Of a DNA stretch of 64,000 bases, positions 53,926-63,579 are shown piece by piece (position 1 is the first letter of the stretch; every line of letters begins with the position of its first letter). The translations under genes and the position numbers were made by a program. This stretch comes from Rosettibacter firmus (lineage in GTDB: Bacteria > Bacteroidota > Ignavibacteria > Ignavibacteriales > Melioribacteraceae). The DNA is taken from assembly GCF_036860695.1 (NCBI RefSeq), contig NZ_JAYKGJ010000001.1, positions 1,426,001-1,490,000 on the forward strand. Reading direction: 5' to 3'. The notes under the pieces are model-generated. The model did not search any database. It was given only the letters and a program-made list of their open reading frames with translations, and had not been told where the DNA came from.

Positions 53926-55422
53926 TTAATTAATTGTGGCTTTTCTTTTATTAATAGCTTTTTGATAAAGTTGAATATATTTTTCTGCAGATTTCTTCCA
54001 TGAATAATCTTTACTCATTCCATTTAATTGAATTTTTTTCCAGATATCTTTTAAATGAAAATCGTGAAGTGCACGTTTAACCGTATCTAAAAGTGCGTGC
54101 CCAGAGTAATCCTGGAAAGAATATCCAGTTCCTATTTCTTGTCCCATTGCTAAATATTCATTCCAGTCTAAGACTGTATCTGCAAGTCCACCTGTTTTTC
54201 GAACTATTGGGACAGTTCCATATTTAAGTGAATAAATTTGATTTAGTCCACATGGTTCATATTTTGATGGCATTAAAAATATATCAGCACCAGCTTCGAT
54301 TAGGTGTGCAAGTTCGTTATTATATCCTATGTATGAATGTACTTTTGTTTGATATTTATGTGCTAAATGATAAAAAAGTTCTTCGTAACGATGTTCACCG
54401 CTACCAAGTATGATCCATTGAGCATCTAATTCCATCAATTCATTTATTACAAAAGAAATTATATCAAAACCTTTTTGTGGAATAAGTCTTGAAATTATAC
54501 CAATTACAGGAATATGTTCATTAAATGGTAAGTTTATATGTTCAAGTAAGTATTTTTTGTTTTTTAGTTTTCCAGATAAATCATTAATTGAATAATGGTA
54601 TGGAATAAATTTATCTATTTCAGGATTCCAGATATTATAATCAACACCATTTAAGATTCCATAAAAATCATCTTTACGCATTTGCAAATATTCATGCATT
54701 CCTTCACCATATTCTGGAGTAAGTAATTCTTTTGCATATGTTTCGCTAACAGTGTTTAATATATCTGCTGTAAAGATTGCCATTTTTAAAAAATTTACAT
54801 CACCAAAATATTCACCAATTCCACCATGAAGAAAATGTTCGTATCTAATTTCTGCTTTGTGAAAAGCTTCTTTAGAAAATCTGCCCTGATAAGCAATATT
54901 GTGAATTGTAAAAAGAGTAGCTGTTTTTTCAAATAATTTATCCCAGCCATAATTTTCTCTTAATAAGACTGGAATTAAACCTGTTTGCCAATCGTTACAA
55001 TGAATTACATCTGGAGCCCATTGAAGTCGTTGTAAAATTTCAATTACACTTTTTGAAAATAATATAAATCTTTCATCTTCATCATAATCATTAGTGTAAA
55101 TTCTGTAGCGATGAAAATAGTATGGACAATCAACAAAATAAACTTCAACATTTGATTTTAAATCTGGAATTGAGTTTGGTAGATTGGCTGTATGAACATG
55201 AACAGAATGAACTTTTCCAGCTACACGTACAGGTATTTCTCCAATATCCCATCGATACGATAATCCATGTTCAACTTCGCCGAATGTATTATACTTTGGC
55301 ATAAAGACTTTAACATCGTGTCCGAGCTTAGAAAGTTCTAATGGAAGAGAACCAGAAACATCTGCAAGTCCACCAGTTTTAGCATAGGGATAAACTTCGC
55401 TCGATACAAATGCTATTTTCAT
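53926..55422 (-). CDS. glgA: Glycogen synthase (ADP-glucose type)
   Basis: The 498-residue GT5 glycosyltransferase has the N-terminal ADP-glucose-binding Lys15 in YAKTGGLADVSGSLP. It also shows FTIHNIAYQGRF, the C-terminal GT-B block IGIISRLIPQKGFDII and MPSKYEPCGLNQIYSLKYGTVPIVRKTGGLADTV with the catalytic Glu. It extends alpha-1,4-glucan from ADP-glucose. Other glg genes are not next to it. The metallophosphoesterase gene follows 11 bp downstream. The length is normal for the bacterial enzyme. Confidence 0.96.
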   Translation of the reverse strand: MKIAFVSSEVYPYAKTGGLADVSGSLPLELSKLGHDVKVFMPKYNTFGEVEHGLSYRWDIGEIPVRVAGKVHSVHVHTANLPNSIPDLKSNVEVYFVDCPYYFHRYRIYTNDYDEDERFILFSKSVIEILQRLQWAPDVIHCNDWQTGLIPVLLRENYGWDKLFEKTATLFTIHNIAYQGRFSKEAFHKAEIRYEHFLHGGIGEYFGDVNFLKMAIFTADILNTVSETYAKELLTPEYGEGMHEYLQMRKDDFYGILNGVDYNIWNPEIDKFIPYHYSINDLSGKLKNKKYLLEHINLPFNEHIPVIGIISRLIPQKGFDIISFVINELMELDAQWIILGSGEHRYEELFYHLAHKYQTKVHSYIGYNNELAHLIEAGADIFLMPSKYEPCGLNQIYSLKYGTVPIVRKTGGLADTVLDWNEYLAMGQEIGTGYSFQDYSGHALLDTVKRALHDFHLKDIWKKIQLNGMSKDYSWKKSAEKYIQLYQKAINKRKATIN

Positions 55423-55482
55423 GTACTAAAATTTATTAATTATAATTACAAAGATAAGGAAAGAAAATATTTGAATGATAAG

Positions 55483-56646
55483 CTAATTGCTCATAAGATT
55501 TGTAATGAAACGCATATTTTTAGAGTTCGAATTAGATATTATTATTTTTAATACAGCAGTAATAGGAACAGATAGAAACATTCCAACTATGCCCCATAAA
55601 TAGCCCCAGAGCATTAACGATAAAAGAATAACAAGTGGATTTAAACCTAATCTACTACCAAAAATTTGTGGTTCAATTATGTTTCCAATTATGTTATGCA
55701 CAATAATAATTGTTGCTGCAACAAGAAGTGAATAACCAGTTGATTCATATTGAATTAATGTCATTAATGAAGGCAGTACAACAGCAATTATTGAACCAAT
55801 ATTTGGTATAAAATGAAGTAATACCGATAGAGTAGCCCAGACAATATAAAATTCAACTCCGAACAACCAGAGAATTGTGCCCACCAGAATTCCAAGTAAT
55901 ATGCTAATAAAAAATTTTGTGAGAATATATTTTTGAATTTGTTCTGTGATGTCTTTAAAAGTTTTTCGTAATTTCATTTCTCTTTGAATGGTTAGAGTTG
56001 CAAGCTGTTCATCTATTGATTGATCGGGATTATCGAGCAATTCTTGTTTTTGCTTTAATTCTTTTTTTAGTTTTTTAATTGTGGTTTTAACATTTTTTTC
56101 AACATAACGAAGTCTAATAGCTTCTACAATTTTATCGTGACCACTGCTAATGAAGATAAAGAAGAAAAGAATAAGAAATAGATTTGTGAAAATATCAATT
56201 GTAGATGAAAGAATTCCACTTGCAATATCGGTATAGTTTAATGTTCTTAAAAATTTGCTCATGGTAAAATTTGTTAGAAGTGGGTCTCTTATTCCAAGTG
56301 ATCTTGATACTGTTCGAATAATGTGGCTTAGTTTATCTACATACGCAGAGATATTTTCGCCAAATTGAAGAAATGCATTAAGTACAATTTGAGTAATCCC
56401 AAAGAAAAATCCTAATGTAATTAATAAGTTCATAATTATAAGAATGCTTAACGGGATCTTTTTGAGCTTTAGATAATTATTCATTGGTTCATAAACAAAG
56501 AATAAGAGATATGCAATTACAAAGGGAATAAAAATATGGCGTAATTCTTTAAGTGTGAAAAAGATTATAAAAAGCCCTATTACAGAGACAAAAAATTTAA
56601 TTGTCGAATCGGGGGTTATCTTTTTCATGAGCTTAAGTTTTTTCAT
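55483..56646 (-). CDS. AI-2E family transporter (UPF0118 permease)
   Basis: The 387-residue protein has about eight membrane helices. It also has a soluble insert (about 175-240, KTTIKKLKKELKQKQELLDN) and the family's C-terminal block (LLHFIPNIGSIIAVVLPSLMTLIQY, NIIGNIIEPQIFGSRLGLNPLVILLSLMLWGYLWGIVGMFLSVPITAVLKI). Members of the family have been linked to autoinducer-2 export or to sodium/proton antiport; the function here is open. The soluble insert is longer than in short family members (estimated by eye). The start may be the ATG used here or the one at codon 7; neither has a strong ribosome binding site. Confidence 0.87.
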   Translation of the reverse strand: MKKLKLMKKITPDSTIKFFVSVIGLFIIFFTLKELRHIFIPFVIAYLLFFVYEPMNNYLKLKKIPLSILIIMNLLITLGFFFGITQIVLNAFLQFGENISAYVDKLSHIIRTVSRSLGIRDPLLTNFTMSKFLRTLNYTDIASGILSSTIDIFTNLFLILFFFIFISSGHDKIVEAIRLRYVEKNVKTTIKKLKKELKQKQELLDNPDQSIDEQLATLTIQREMKLRKTFKDITEQIQKYILTKFFISILLGILVGTILWLFGVEFYIVWATLSVLLHFIPNIGSIIAVVLPSLMTLIQYESTGYSLLVAATIIIVHNIIGNIIEPQIFGSRLGLNPLVILLSLMLWGYLWGIVGMFLSVPITAVLKIIISNSNSKNMRFITNLMSN

Positions 56647-56702
56647 GAGTAAATATATAAAAAGAGAATTTAATTTTTTTGACAGGTTGATTTAAAATAA
56701 AG

Positions 56703-56730
56703 CGGGATACAGAATTTCTTCTGTATCCCG
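56703..56730 (-). terminator. Factor-independent terminator after the TonB-dependent receptor gene
   Basis: A perfect 12-bp stem (CGGGATACAGAA with TTCTGTATCCCG) surrounds a 4-nt loop. On the minus strand it is followed by CTTTATTTT. It begins 20 bp after the receptor stop and separates it from the AI-2E permease gene. Confidence 0.92.
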
Positions 56731-56750
56731 AACAAGGAAGGTTTATAGAG

Positions 56751-59168
56751 TTAATTTTCGAATTCTGGTTCTACTTCCATATCATTCTGGCGTTCTTGAT
56801 TTCGTCTGTCGTTTTTATAATTATTAAAATTGAATCTCAAATTCAGCATTACAATTGGCCATTCACGTTCAGCAGAGCGATAGTTGTAAAAATTGTATGA
56901 AGAATTTTCTGATTTGAATTTTGATGCACCAAATAAATCTCGAATCTGAAGAGTTGCAGTTAACATTTTGCCAAGTAAATCCTGTCGTATTCCAATATTT
57001 GTAGATACAAAACCTTCTCTTTTTCCCTGCGAAGAAACTGTTGGACTATTATACATAAGATTAAGTTGAAGTTGTGTTGTGCTGAAAAGTTTTATATTAT
57101 TATTAAATCTCAAATTCCAGTTAAAACTATTTCTCGAAAATGGCAGATTGTTTAATACACCTTCGATTTTGTAATTATATAAGTTGCCCATCAAATTAAT
57201 ATTCCAGTTTTTAATTAAATCAAAATTTAGGAATAGTTCTGTACCAAGTGAATAATCTTTTCCAATATTATCCACTGTTTGTAATGCAACATTTTCTGAG
57301 TAAACAGATCTAATATGTTCGATTTTGTTATTTGTAACTCTATAATAAACATCAAGTGAAAAAACTGTTCTACCTAATAAAGCCTGATAACTAAGTTCGT
57401 ATGAATCAATTAATTCAGGAAGAAGAGCAGGATTTCCCATTCTTACATTATATGCATCCATCCAGGTTAAAAATGGTTCAAATTCCCATCCACGTGGACG
57501 ATTAATTCTTCTTGTATAGCTGGACATTACTTGATGACCTGGCATAATTTCATAAGAGAGATGAATTGTTGGAAAGAAATCCCATCTATCAACCTTAAAC
57601 AATTGATTTGTTTCTGGTATTTTAACTTCTCTACCAGTATATTCAGTTCTTAATCCAAGTTGATAACCTAATGTCGAAATTTTACTTGAGTAAAGAGAAT
57701 AAAAAGCAAGTTCATTAGAATAAAAATCTGATTTATTACTGAATTGGGGTACAAATTCAAATTGATTGGTGTTAGGATTGTAATCGTATAATTTATAATT
57801 TTCGCTGGATATTTCAATTTGTCCCTGATAACCAGCTTCGAATTTACTGTTCTGTCCAAGCGGGAGTGTGTAATCAATTTTTGTTCTTAAATTATTTTCT
57901 GGTTCTTCTTCTGTAGTTTGTTTTCCTTTTATAATATCTTCAATTTCAAAAAGTTTGTTTGTTGATTCATCATTAGATTTTCTTGAGCTGAAAAAGATCT
58001 CAGCAGAAATTTCGTGTCCTTTATCTTCGAATGGATGATTATAATTTGCAAATAAAGAATAAAAATCTCCTGAACGAGAATCTTCTGTTTTACTTATATA
58101 ATTTGATTTTATTTCGCTTAAAGAATTCCATTCACTATAGTTGAGATTAGAATTACCACCGAAATCTCTTCCGCCAAATCTTCCACCTAAAGTTAGATTG
58201 TTTTTATTTCCTAAATCAAAAGTAACTGAACCTCTCAAACCAAAGAAGTTCATTTTTCTATCGAACCGTCCATTTGAGTTATAATAAGTTATTTTATTTC
58301 CATCATCATTCCAGTTTTGTTCGAGAGTATTCATATAGAAATTTCTATTGTTATAATCAATACCAATCTCTGCCTGGAAATCTTCATTCTTAAAATTTGA
58401 TACTGCTTCGCCGCCATATTTATTTCTTAAGCCACCATTTAAGTTAAGTATTCCACTTATACCAATGTTTTTATTTTTTTTCATAACTATATTAATAATC
58501 CCAGCAGTTCCTTCTGGATCATATTTTGCGGAAGGATTTGTTATAATTTCTATGCTTTCAATTGCACTTGCAGGTATTTGTTGAAGTGCTTCACTTCCCT
58601 CAAGAATTGAAGGTTTGCCGTCAATTAAAACTGTAAAACTTCCACTTCCACGTAAACTAACATTCCCTTCTACATCAACAGTTATCGAAGGAACATTTTC
58701 AAGAACGTCTACTGCTGTTCCCGAAACAGATGAAAAACTTTCTGCTACATTTATTACTTTTTTATCTATCTGGTAAGAAATTTGAGCTCGTTCACCGCTT
58801 ACAACTACATCACCAGTTTGAATTGTTTTTGGTTTTAAATAAATTTTGCCAAGGTCTATTTTTGCTGGACCTCTTACTTGAATTTTGTCAATGAATTTAT
58901 TTTCAAAACCAATGAAACTTACTCGTAAATAATAATTTCCACCACGTATGTTTTCCAGAATAAAATAACCTTTTGAATTTGTTACAGTACCGGTTACCTG
59001 AGTACTATCAGAAGCTCTAAATAGAACAATATTAGCAAATTCCATTGGAACCGAAGAAGATTCATCAAAGACGTATCCTTCAATTGTTGCACTACCAGGT
59101 TGACGGGGTTGAGAGAAAATTTGAATAAAAGACAGAAGAAAGAACAGGATAAAAAGAAATTTTTTCAT
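56751..59168 (-). CDS. TonB-dependent receptor with CarboxypepD_reg-like domain and outer-membrane beta-barrel
   Basis: The 805-residue protein has a signal peptide (1-19, SFIQIFSQ). A carboxypeptidase-regulatory-like beta-sandwich follows (about 25-110, ATIEGYVFDESSSVPMEFANI). A plug domain (about 115-235) contains NVPSITVDVEGNVSLRGSGSFTVLIDGKPS and IEIITNPSAKYDPEGTAGIINIV. A long barrel of the OMP_b-brl_3 type ends the protein, although the C-terminus has a short charged extension after the last strand. Such proteins take up large or rare substrates across the outer membrane with TonB energy. No SusD-like partner gene is adjacent and no ligand can be assigned. It is a single-gene unit with its own terminator. 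Confidence 0.93.
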   Translation of the reverse strand: MKKFLFILFFLLSFIQIFSQPRQPGSATIEGYVFDESSSVPMEFANIVLFRASDSTQVTGTVTNSKGYFILENIRGGNYYLRVSFIGFENKFIDKIQVRGPAKIDLGKIYLKPKTIQTGDVVVSGERAQISYQIDKKVINVAESFSSVSGTAVDVLENVPSITVDVEGNVSLRGSGSFTVLIDGKPSILEGSEALQQIPASAIESIEIITNPSAKYDPEGTAGIINIVMKKNKNIGISGILNLNGGLRNKYGGEAVSNFKNEDFQAEIGIDYNNRNFYMNTLEQNWNDDGNKITYYNSNGRFDRKMNFFGLRGSVTFDLGNKNNLTLGGRFGGRDFGGNSNLNYSEWNSLSEIKSNYISKTEDSRSGDFYSLFANYNHPFEDKGHEISAEIFFSSRKSNDESTNKLFEIEDIIKGKQTTEEEPENNLRTKIDYTLPLGQNSKFEAGYQGQIEISSENYKLYDYNPNTNQFEFVPQFSNKSDFYSNELAFYSLYSSKISTLGYQLGLRTEYTGREVKIPETNQLFKVDRWDFFPTIHLSYEIMPGHQVMSSYTRRINRPRGWEFEPFLTWMDAYNVRMGNPALLPELIDSYELSYQALLGRTVFSLDVYYRVTNNKIEHIRSVYSENVALQTVDNIGKDYSLGTELFLNFDLIKNWNINLMGNLYNYKIEGVLNNLPFSRNSFNWNLRFNNNIKLFSTTQLQLNLMYNSPTVSSQGKREGFVSTNIGIRQDLLGKMLTATLQIRDLFGASKFKSENSSYNFYNYRSAEREWPIVMLNLRFNFNNYKNDRRNQERQNDMEVEPEFEN

Positions 59169-59313
59169 AGCTCACCTTAAATTATAAATTTTCGGTTGTT
59201 TGACATTTATTTCAGAGTTATAAGTTTAAATATTTCCTGAAAATAATTTATGAACCGATTAATATGGACAAATCTGGACATTTTGGTCTATTGCTTGCCT
59301 TTCTTTCTCAAAT

Positions 59314-59344
59314 TTTGAAATAAAAGGTATATTTTATACTTTTG
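59314..59344 (+). promoter_or_regulatory. Bacteroidota-type promoter of the HTH-EIIA/hydrogenase operon
   Basis: TTTG (59314-59317), a 19-bp spacer and TACTTTTG (59337-59344) match the -33/-7 consensus TTTG-N19-21-TAnnTTTG of Bacteroidota sigma factors exactly. The predicted start near 59351 leaves a leader of about 15 nt before the ATG at 59366. The 11-mer TTTTGAAATAA is repeated at 59313-59323 and 59340-59350 because both elements share it. Confidence 0.7.
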
Positions 59345-59365
59345 AAATAATAAATTTAAGATATT

Positions 59366-60046
59366 ATGGAATTAAAAATAAAAGATATAGTTAAACTTCT
59401 TAATGTTTCTGAGAAAACTGTTTATAGATGGATAAAAGAGAATAAAATTCCCTGCTATAAAATTAATCACCAGTATCGATTTAATCGTGCTGAAATAAAC
59501 GAATGGATATTAAGTAATAAAATTGAACTTTTACCTTCGCTTATAAATATTTCATTAAATCAAAATAACTTAAGTTCGCTTCTTGAAAAAGGTGGTGTTT
59601 ATTATGACATAGAAGGTGATACAGTAAGTGATGTTTTAAGAAATGCTGTAAATGTTATTAATATCCCCCAGAATTTATCAAGAGAAAATATATTATCTGC
59701 ATTATTGAAAAGAGAAGAATTAATGCCAACCGCAATTGGAAAAGGAATAGCAATACCTCATCCAAGAAATCCAATAATAACAGATTTGAATAGTGCAAGG
59801 GTTTCAATTTGTTATTTAAAAAATCCAGTTGATTTTGGCTCATTAGATAATGAACCAGTTCATACTTTATTTGTTTTACTTACTGCAAGTCCCAAAATGC
59901 ATTTAGAGGTATTGTCTAAAGTATCGTATTTATGTCATACAGAAGTCTTTTTAAAAATGCTAAAAGATCGCTCGCCTTATGAAAGCCTGCTTGAGTTTAT
60001 TAGAATGAAAGAAAAAGAATGGCAATCAAGGGAGGCTAAAGTTTAA
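59366..60046 (+). CDS. HTH (excisionase-type) fused to PTS EIIA domain, predicted operon regulator
   Basis: The 226-residue protein has a MerR/excisionase-like winged HTH at 4-52 (IKDIVKLLNVSEKTVYRWIKENKIPCYKI, then YRFNRAEINEWI). After a linker a PtsN/fructose-type EIIA domain follows (about 85-222) with the phosphoacceptor His132 in GIAIPHPRNP. It could bind DNA under control of phosphorylation or of a ligand. EIIA domains of this group usually take phosphate from HPr or NPr. It is the first gene after the promoter and overlaps hyfB by one base (TAATG), so it is produced with the hydrogenase membrane subunits. The regulatory role is inference. Confidence 0.85.
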   Translation: MELKIKDIVKLLNVSEKTVYRWIKENKIPCYKINHQYRFNRAEINEWILSNKIELLPSLINISLNQNNLSSLLEKGGVYYDIEGDTVSDVLRNAVNVINIPQNLSRENILSALLKREELMPTAIGKGIAIPHPRNPIITDLNSARVSICYLKNPVDFGSLDNEPVHTLFVLLTASPKMHLEVLSKVSYLCHTEVFLKMLKDRSPYESLLEFIRMKEKEWQSREAKV

Positions 60047-62025
60047 TGGATTATTTCTTATTTGGTTCATTGTTTTACCTTCTTGGTGGTATTATTCCTT
60101 TATTTTTTAAAGATAAAGATAAATCTAAAGTATTTGTAATTTTTGCATCTATTGCTTTATTATTTTTATTTCCCTTCTCATTAAATATATTGCTTGGTGG
60201 GGATAAAATAGAATCGTTGTTTTTATTTAATTTACCAATAGGAACTGTTCCTGTTCGCATAGATCCACTTTCTGCATTTTTCATACTTATAATATCACTG
60301 GGCGGATTTTTTTCTGCTATTTATTCTTCGGGTTATATGAAAATATATCTCGAAGAATATTCACTATCTTCTTTTTATTTCTTTTTGGGTTTGCTGATAT
60401 TTTCGATGCTGATGGTTGTTACTGTTCAGAATGCAATAATGTTTTTAATAATCTGGGAGATAATGTCGCTATCGTCATATTTTCTGGTACTTTTTGAAAA
60501 TAAAAAGGAAGATATAAGAAAAAATTCCAACTACTATTTGATTGCAATGCAAATTGGTGCAGCATTTTTAATTGCTGCTTTTAGTTTAATTTCTGTTAAG
60601 TCCAACTCAGTTGATTTTCTTGATTTTAAAAGTTTATTAAATAATCAAAATAAATATTCATTTCTCCTCTTTATATTATTTTTTATTGGTTTTGGTACAA
60701 AAGCAGGTTTTGCACCATTCCATACCTGGCTTCCAAAAGCTCATCCTTCAGCTCCCACTGGAATTTCTGCAATTATGTCTGGAGTAATGACAAAAACAGG
60801 TATTTATGGAATTTTAAGAATTATTTCACTTATGGACGTTATTGATCCATTTATTGCATATATGATTTTTTATATAGGACTTATTACAGGAATTATTGGT
60901 ATTATAAATGCAATTTCTCAGGATGATATAAAAAGATTTCTGGCATATTCCAGTATTGAAAATGTAGGTATTATTGGTACTGCATTAGGCTTGGGTTTAA
61001 TAGGAATAGTTTATGAAATAAAATTTGTTGCTTTAATGGGGTTAATAGGTGCAATATTACATATAATTAACCATTTTACTTTTAAGAGTGTTTTGTTTTT
61101 TGGAAGTGGTATTATTTATTCACAAACTCATACACGTAGTTTAAACAAACTTGGCGGGCTGATTAAATTTCTTCCAATTACATCTGTAATGTTTTTAATA
61201 TCTTCTCTTGCAATTAGCGGTTTGCCTTTGTTTAATGGATTTATAAGTGAGTTTGCAATCTACCTTGGTTTTGTAAAAGCTTTTTCTTTTAGCAATGTTT
61301 TTGTAAATGTAGGTGCAATTCTTGGACTATCTGGTTTAGCATTCATTGGATCTGTTGCTCTACTTGGATTTACGAAATTGTATGGTATCTGTTTTTTAGG
61401 TATTCAACGTAATGAATTTCATATTCAACCTAACGAAAAAAATCGTTTACTACTAACACCAATGCTAATACTTACTGGAATGATTATAATAAGCGGAATA
61501 TTTCCTTATGTGATGTTAATACTTATAAAAAATATATTGTACCAATTTTTACATTATGATTTTGAAAAAGACTTTAAATTTATTTCCGATATCTACGGCT
61601 CTATTTCAATAGTGTTATTAGTTTTTTTGGCTTTAGCATTATTCATTTACTTTATACGATATTTATTATTAAAGAATAGAAAAATTGAAGAATTTAAAAC
61701 CTGGGATTGTGGCTATCAAATAACAAGTAGTAGATTACAATATACAGGTGGATCTTTTGTTCAACCTTTTCTCCATCTTGTTAAAGAGATGGTTCCTCAA
61801 AAAATTGAAGTTAAGAAAGAACAAATATTATTTCCAGAGAAAGCAAGTCTTGTAAGTTATACACACGATTTCCTGGAAAAATTTTTAATCCAGCCAGTAG
61901 TTAAATTTTTGAAATTATCTATGGAACTCTTTGCTTGGATACAAAGTGGTAAAATGCAGCAATACATAATTTATGGTCTTATATTTTTGTTGTTTATTTT
62001 GATATGGATATTTGGAGTATCTTAA
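60046..62025 (+). CDS. hyfB: Hydrogenase-4 subunit B-like proton-conducting membrane protein
   Basis: The 659-residue NuoL/NuoM/NuoN-family antiporter-like subunit has about 16 membrane helices. The PVRIDPLSAFFILIISLGGFFSAIYSSGYM region, WEIMSLSSYFLV (conserved Glu), and TKAGFAPFHTWLPKAHPSAPTGISAIMSGVMTKTGIYGILR (proton-channel Lys and His) are diagnostic. So are ISQDDIKRFLAYSSIENVGII and NHFTFKSVLFFGSG. The C-terminal part (about 530-659) includes the FKTWDCGYQ motif of HyfB/HycC. It translocates protons or sodium in group 4 hydrogenase complexes. The next gene starts one base after its stop. I use the hyf naming by family, not by proven function. Confidence 0.88.
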   Translation: MDYFLFGSLFYLLGGIIPLFFKDKDKSKVFVIFASIALLFLFPFSLNILLGGDKIESLFLFNLPIGTVPVRIDPLSAFFILIISLGGFFSAIYSSGYMKIYLEEYSLSSFYFFLGLLIFSMLMVVTVQNAIMFLIIWEIMSLSSYFLVLFENKKEDIRKNSNYYLIAMQIGAAFLIAAFSLISVKSNSVDFLDFKSLLNNQNKYSFLLFILFFIGFGTKAGFAPFHTWLPKAHPSAPTGISAIMSGVMTKTGIYGILRIISLMDVIDPFIAYMIFYIGLITGIIGIINAISQDDIKRFLAYSSIENVGIIGTALGLGLIGIVYEIKFVALMGLIGAILHIINHFTFKSVLFFGSGIIYSQTHTRSLNKLGGLIKFLPITSVMFLISSLAISGLPLFNGFISEFAIYLGFVKAFSFSNVFVNVGAILGLSGLAFIGSVALLGFTKLYGICFLGIQRNEFHIQPNEKNRLLLTPMLILTGMIIISGIFPYVMLILIKNILYQFLHYDFEKDFKFISDIYGSISIVLLVFLALALFIYFIRYLLLKNRKIEEFKTWDCGYQITSSRLQYTGGSFVQPFLHLVKEMVPQKIEVKKEQILFPEKASLVSYTHDFLEKFLIQPVVKFLKLSMELFAWIQSGKMQQYIIYGLIFLLFILIWIFGVS

Positions 62026-62943
62026 ATGGTAAAAATTATTATTTACATTTTTTTGATTATCTCCCCTTTTTTCTTTGTAGGAATTATTAATCGAGTAAAA
62101 GCATTATGGGCAGGAAGAAAAGGAACTCCAATTTTACAAGCTTATTATGATTTTTTGAAGTTACTCCAAAAAGGTGAGGTAATAAGTAAAACAACTTCTT
62201 TTATTTTTAGATTAACTCCATCGATAAATGTTGCATCGATGTTGATTGCGTTACTAATTATTCCAATTCCTCTTTTAGGAAGCATAATAAAATTTCCAGC
62301 TGACTTTGTTTTATTCTCTTATATTCTTGGATTTTCAAAATTTATGACTGTACTTGCCGCACTCGATACAGGAAGTAGCTTTGAAGGAATGGGTGCAAGC
62401 AGAGAAGCTACTTTTTCTACTATTAGTGAAACGGCATTCTTTATAATTATTGGAACATTGGCTTTACTTACAAATCGATTATCTTTCGAATCAATTTTTC
62501 TTGTTTTGAATTTAAGCTCTGGCTATACAGCTCTTGTTAAGATACTTCTTGTGATCTCAATTTTTATAATGTTATTAGCAGAAGGCAGTAGAATTCCTGT
62601 TGACGATCCCAATACTCATCTCGAGTTAACTATGATTCACGAAGTTATGATACTTGATTATTCTGGACCAGATTTAGCTTTGATTAATTATGCTGCTTCT
62701 TTAAAAATGTTATTGTTTTCTATGTTAATATCTAATCTATTAGTGCCTCCTTCTCTATCTCTGGAAATTTCTATTACTTTATTTCTTTTGTTGCTGGTAT
62801 TGATATTTATGACAGTTGGTTTAATTGAATCTTTAATAGCAAGAATTAGAATGTCGCACGTGCCTCAGTTCATTTTTGTTATAACTGCTTTTTCGATAAC
62901 TGCTTTTGCAATAGTAATGTTCTTTTTACGCGGAGGATATTAA
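62026..62943 (+). CDS. hyfC: Hydrogenase-4 subunit C-like (NuoH-related) membrane protein
   Basis: The 305-residue protein has about eight membrane helices. The NuoH/HycD/HyfC signatures are RVKALWAGRKGTPILQAYYDFLKLLQKGE near residue 20-48 and EGSRIPVDDPNTHLELTMIHEVMILDYSGPDLALI near 185-220. It connects the catalytic hydrogenase module to the membrane ion pump and is the part that most clearly identifies the complex as group 4 [NiFe] hydrogenase-like rather than a Mrp antiporter. It starts one base after hyfB and overlaps hyfE by one base (TAATG). Confidence 0.9.
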   Translation: MVKIIIYIFLIISPFFFVGIINRVKALWAGRKGTPILQAYYDFLKLLQKGEVISKTTSFIFRLTPSINVASMLIALLIIPIPLLGSIIKFPADFVLFSYILGFSKFMTVLAALDTGSSFEGMGASREATFSTISETAFFIIIGTLALLTNRLSFESIFLVLNLSSGYTALVKILLVISIFIMLLAEGSRIPVDDPNTHLELTMIHEVMILDYSGPDLALINYAASLKMLLFSMLISNLLVPPSLSLEISITLFLLLLVLIFMTVGLIESLIARIRMSHVPQFIFVITAFSITAFAIVMFFLRGGY

Positions 62944-63578
62944 TGAGTGATTTTTTAATTGTACTTCTTGGTACTACAATGCTTTATATCTTTGCTGTGG
63001 GTAGAATAGAAGCATATGTAAAAACTCTTTCACTTCAGGGTCTTATTTTATTTCTTTTGGTTCTACTTGATATAAAAGAAATTAACTGGTTAAATATACT
63101 TTTTTTAAGCTTTGAAACTCTGGTTATAAAAGCTATTGTTATTCCAGTATTTTTATTAACAGCAATTAGAAAAAATGAAATAGGAAGAGAAGTTGAACCA
63201 TATATTTCTCAGTTTTATTCTTTGCTTATAGCAATTGGAATTTTCGTTCTTGGTTTTGTTGCAGCATTCTGGTCGGCACAGGTTGGTGAGTTTATAAAAC
63301 CACTATATTTTGGTGTGTCGATTGTTTTAATAATTTCATCTCTATTTTTAATTATTAATAGAAAAAGAATTATTACACATATACTTTGTTATATGCTCTT
63401 AGAGAATGGAATTTTTTTACTTTCTATTTCGGTTGCAAACGAAATGCCTTTATTAGTAAATCTTGGAGTTTTACTTGATCTGTTTGTTGGAATTTATCTC
63501 TTTGTTTTATTTTTTAATAAGATTCAAGAAATGTATGATGGCAACCATATTGATGTATTAACAGAACTAAGAGATTGA
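62943..63578 (+). CDS. hyfE: Hydrogenase-4 subunit E-like membrane protein
   Basis: The 211-residue protein has about six membrane helices and resembles HyfE, a NuoK-related component: GRIEAYVKTLSLQGLILFLLVLL near the start, FETLVIKAIVIPVFL with a conserved membrane Glu/Lys, and CYMLLENGIFLLSISVANEMPLLVNLGVLLDLFVGIYLF near the end. It would sit in the proton-translocating arm. It overlaps hyfC by one base and ends one base before the next start. Confidence 0.87.
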   Translation: MSDFLIVLLGTTMLYIFAVGRIEAYVKTLSLQGLILFLLVLLDIKEINWLNILFLSFETLVIKAIVIPVFLLTAIRKNEIGREVEPYISQFYSLLIAIGIFVLGFVAAFWSAQVGEFIKPLYFGVSIVLIISSLFLIINRKRIITHILCYMLLENGIFLLSISVANEMPLLVNLGVLLDLFVGIYLFVLFFNKIQEMYDGNHIDVLTELRD

Positions 63579-63579
63579 T

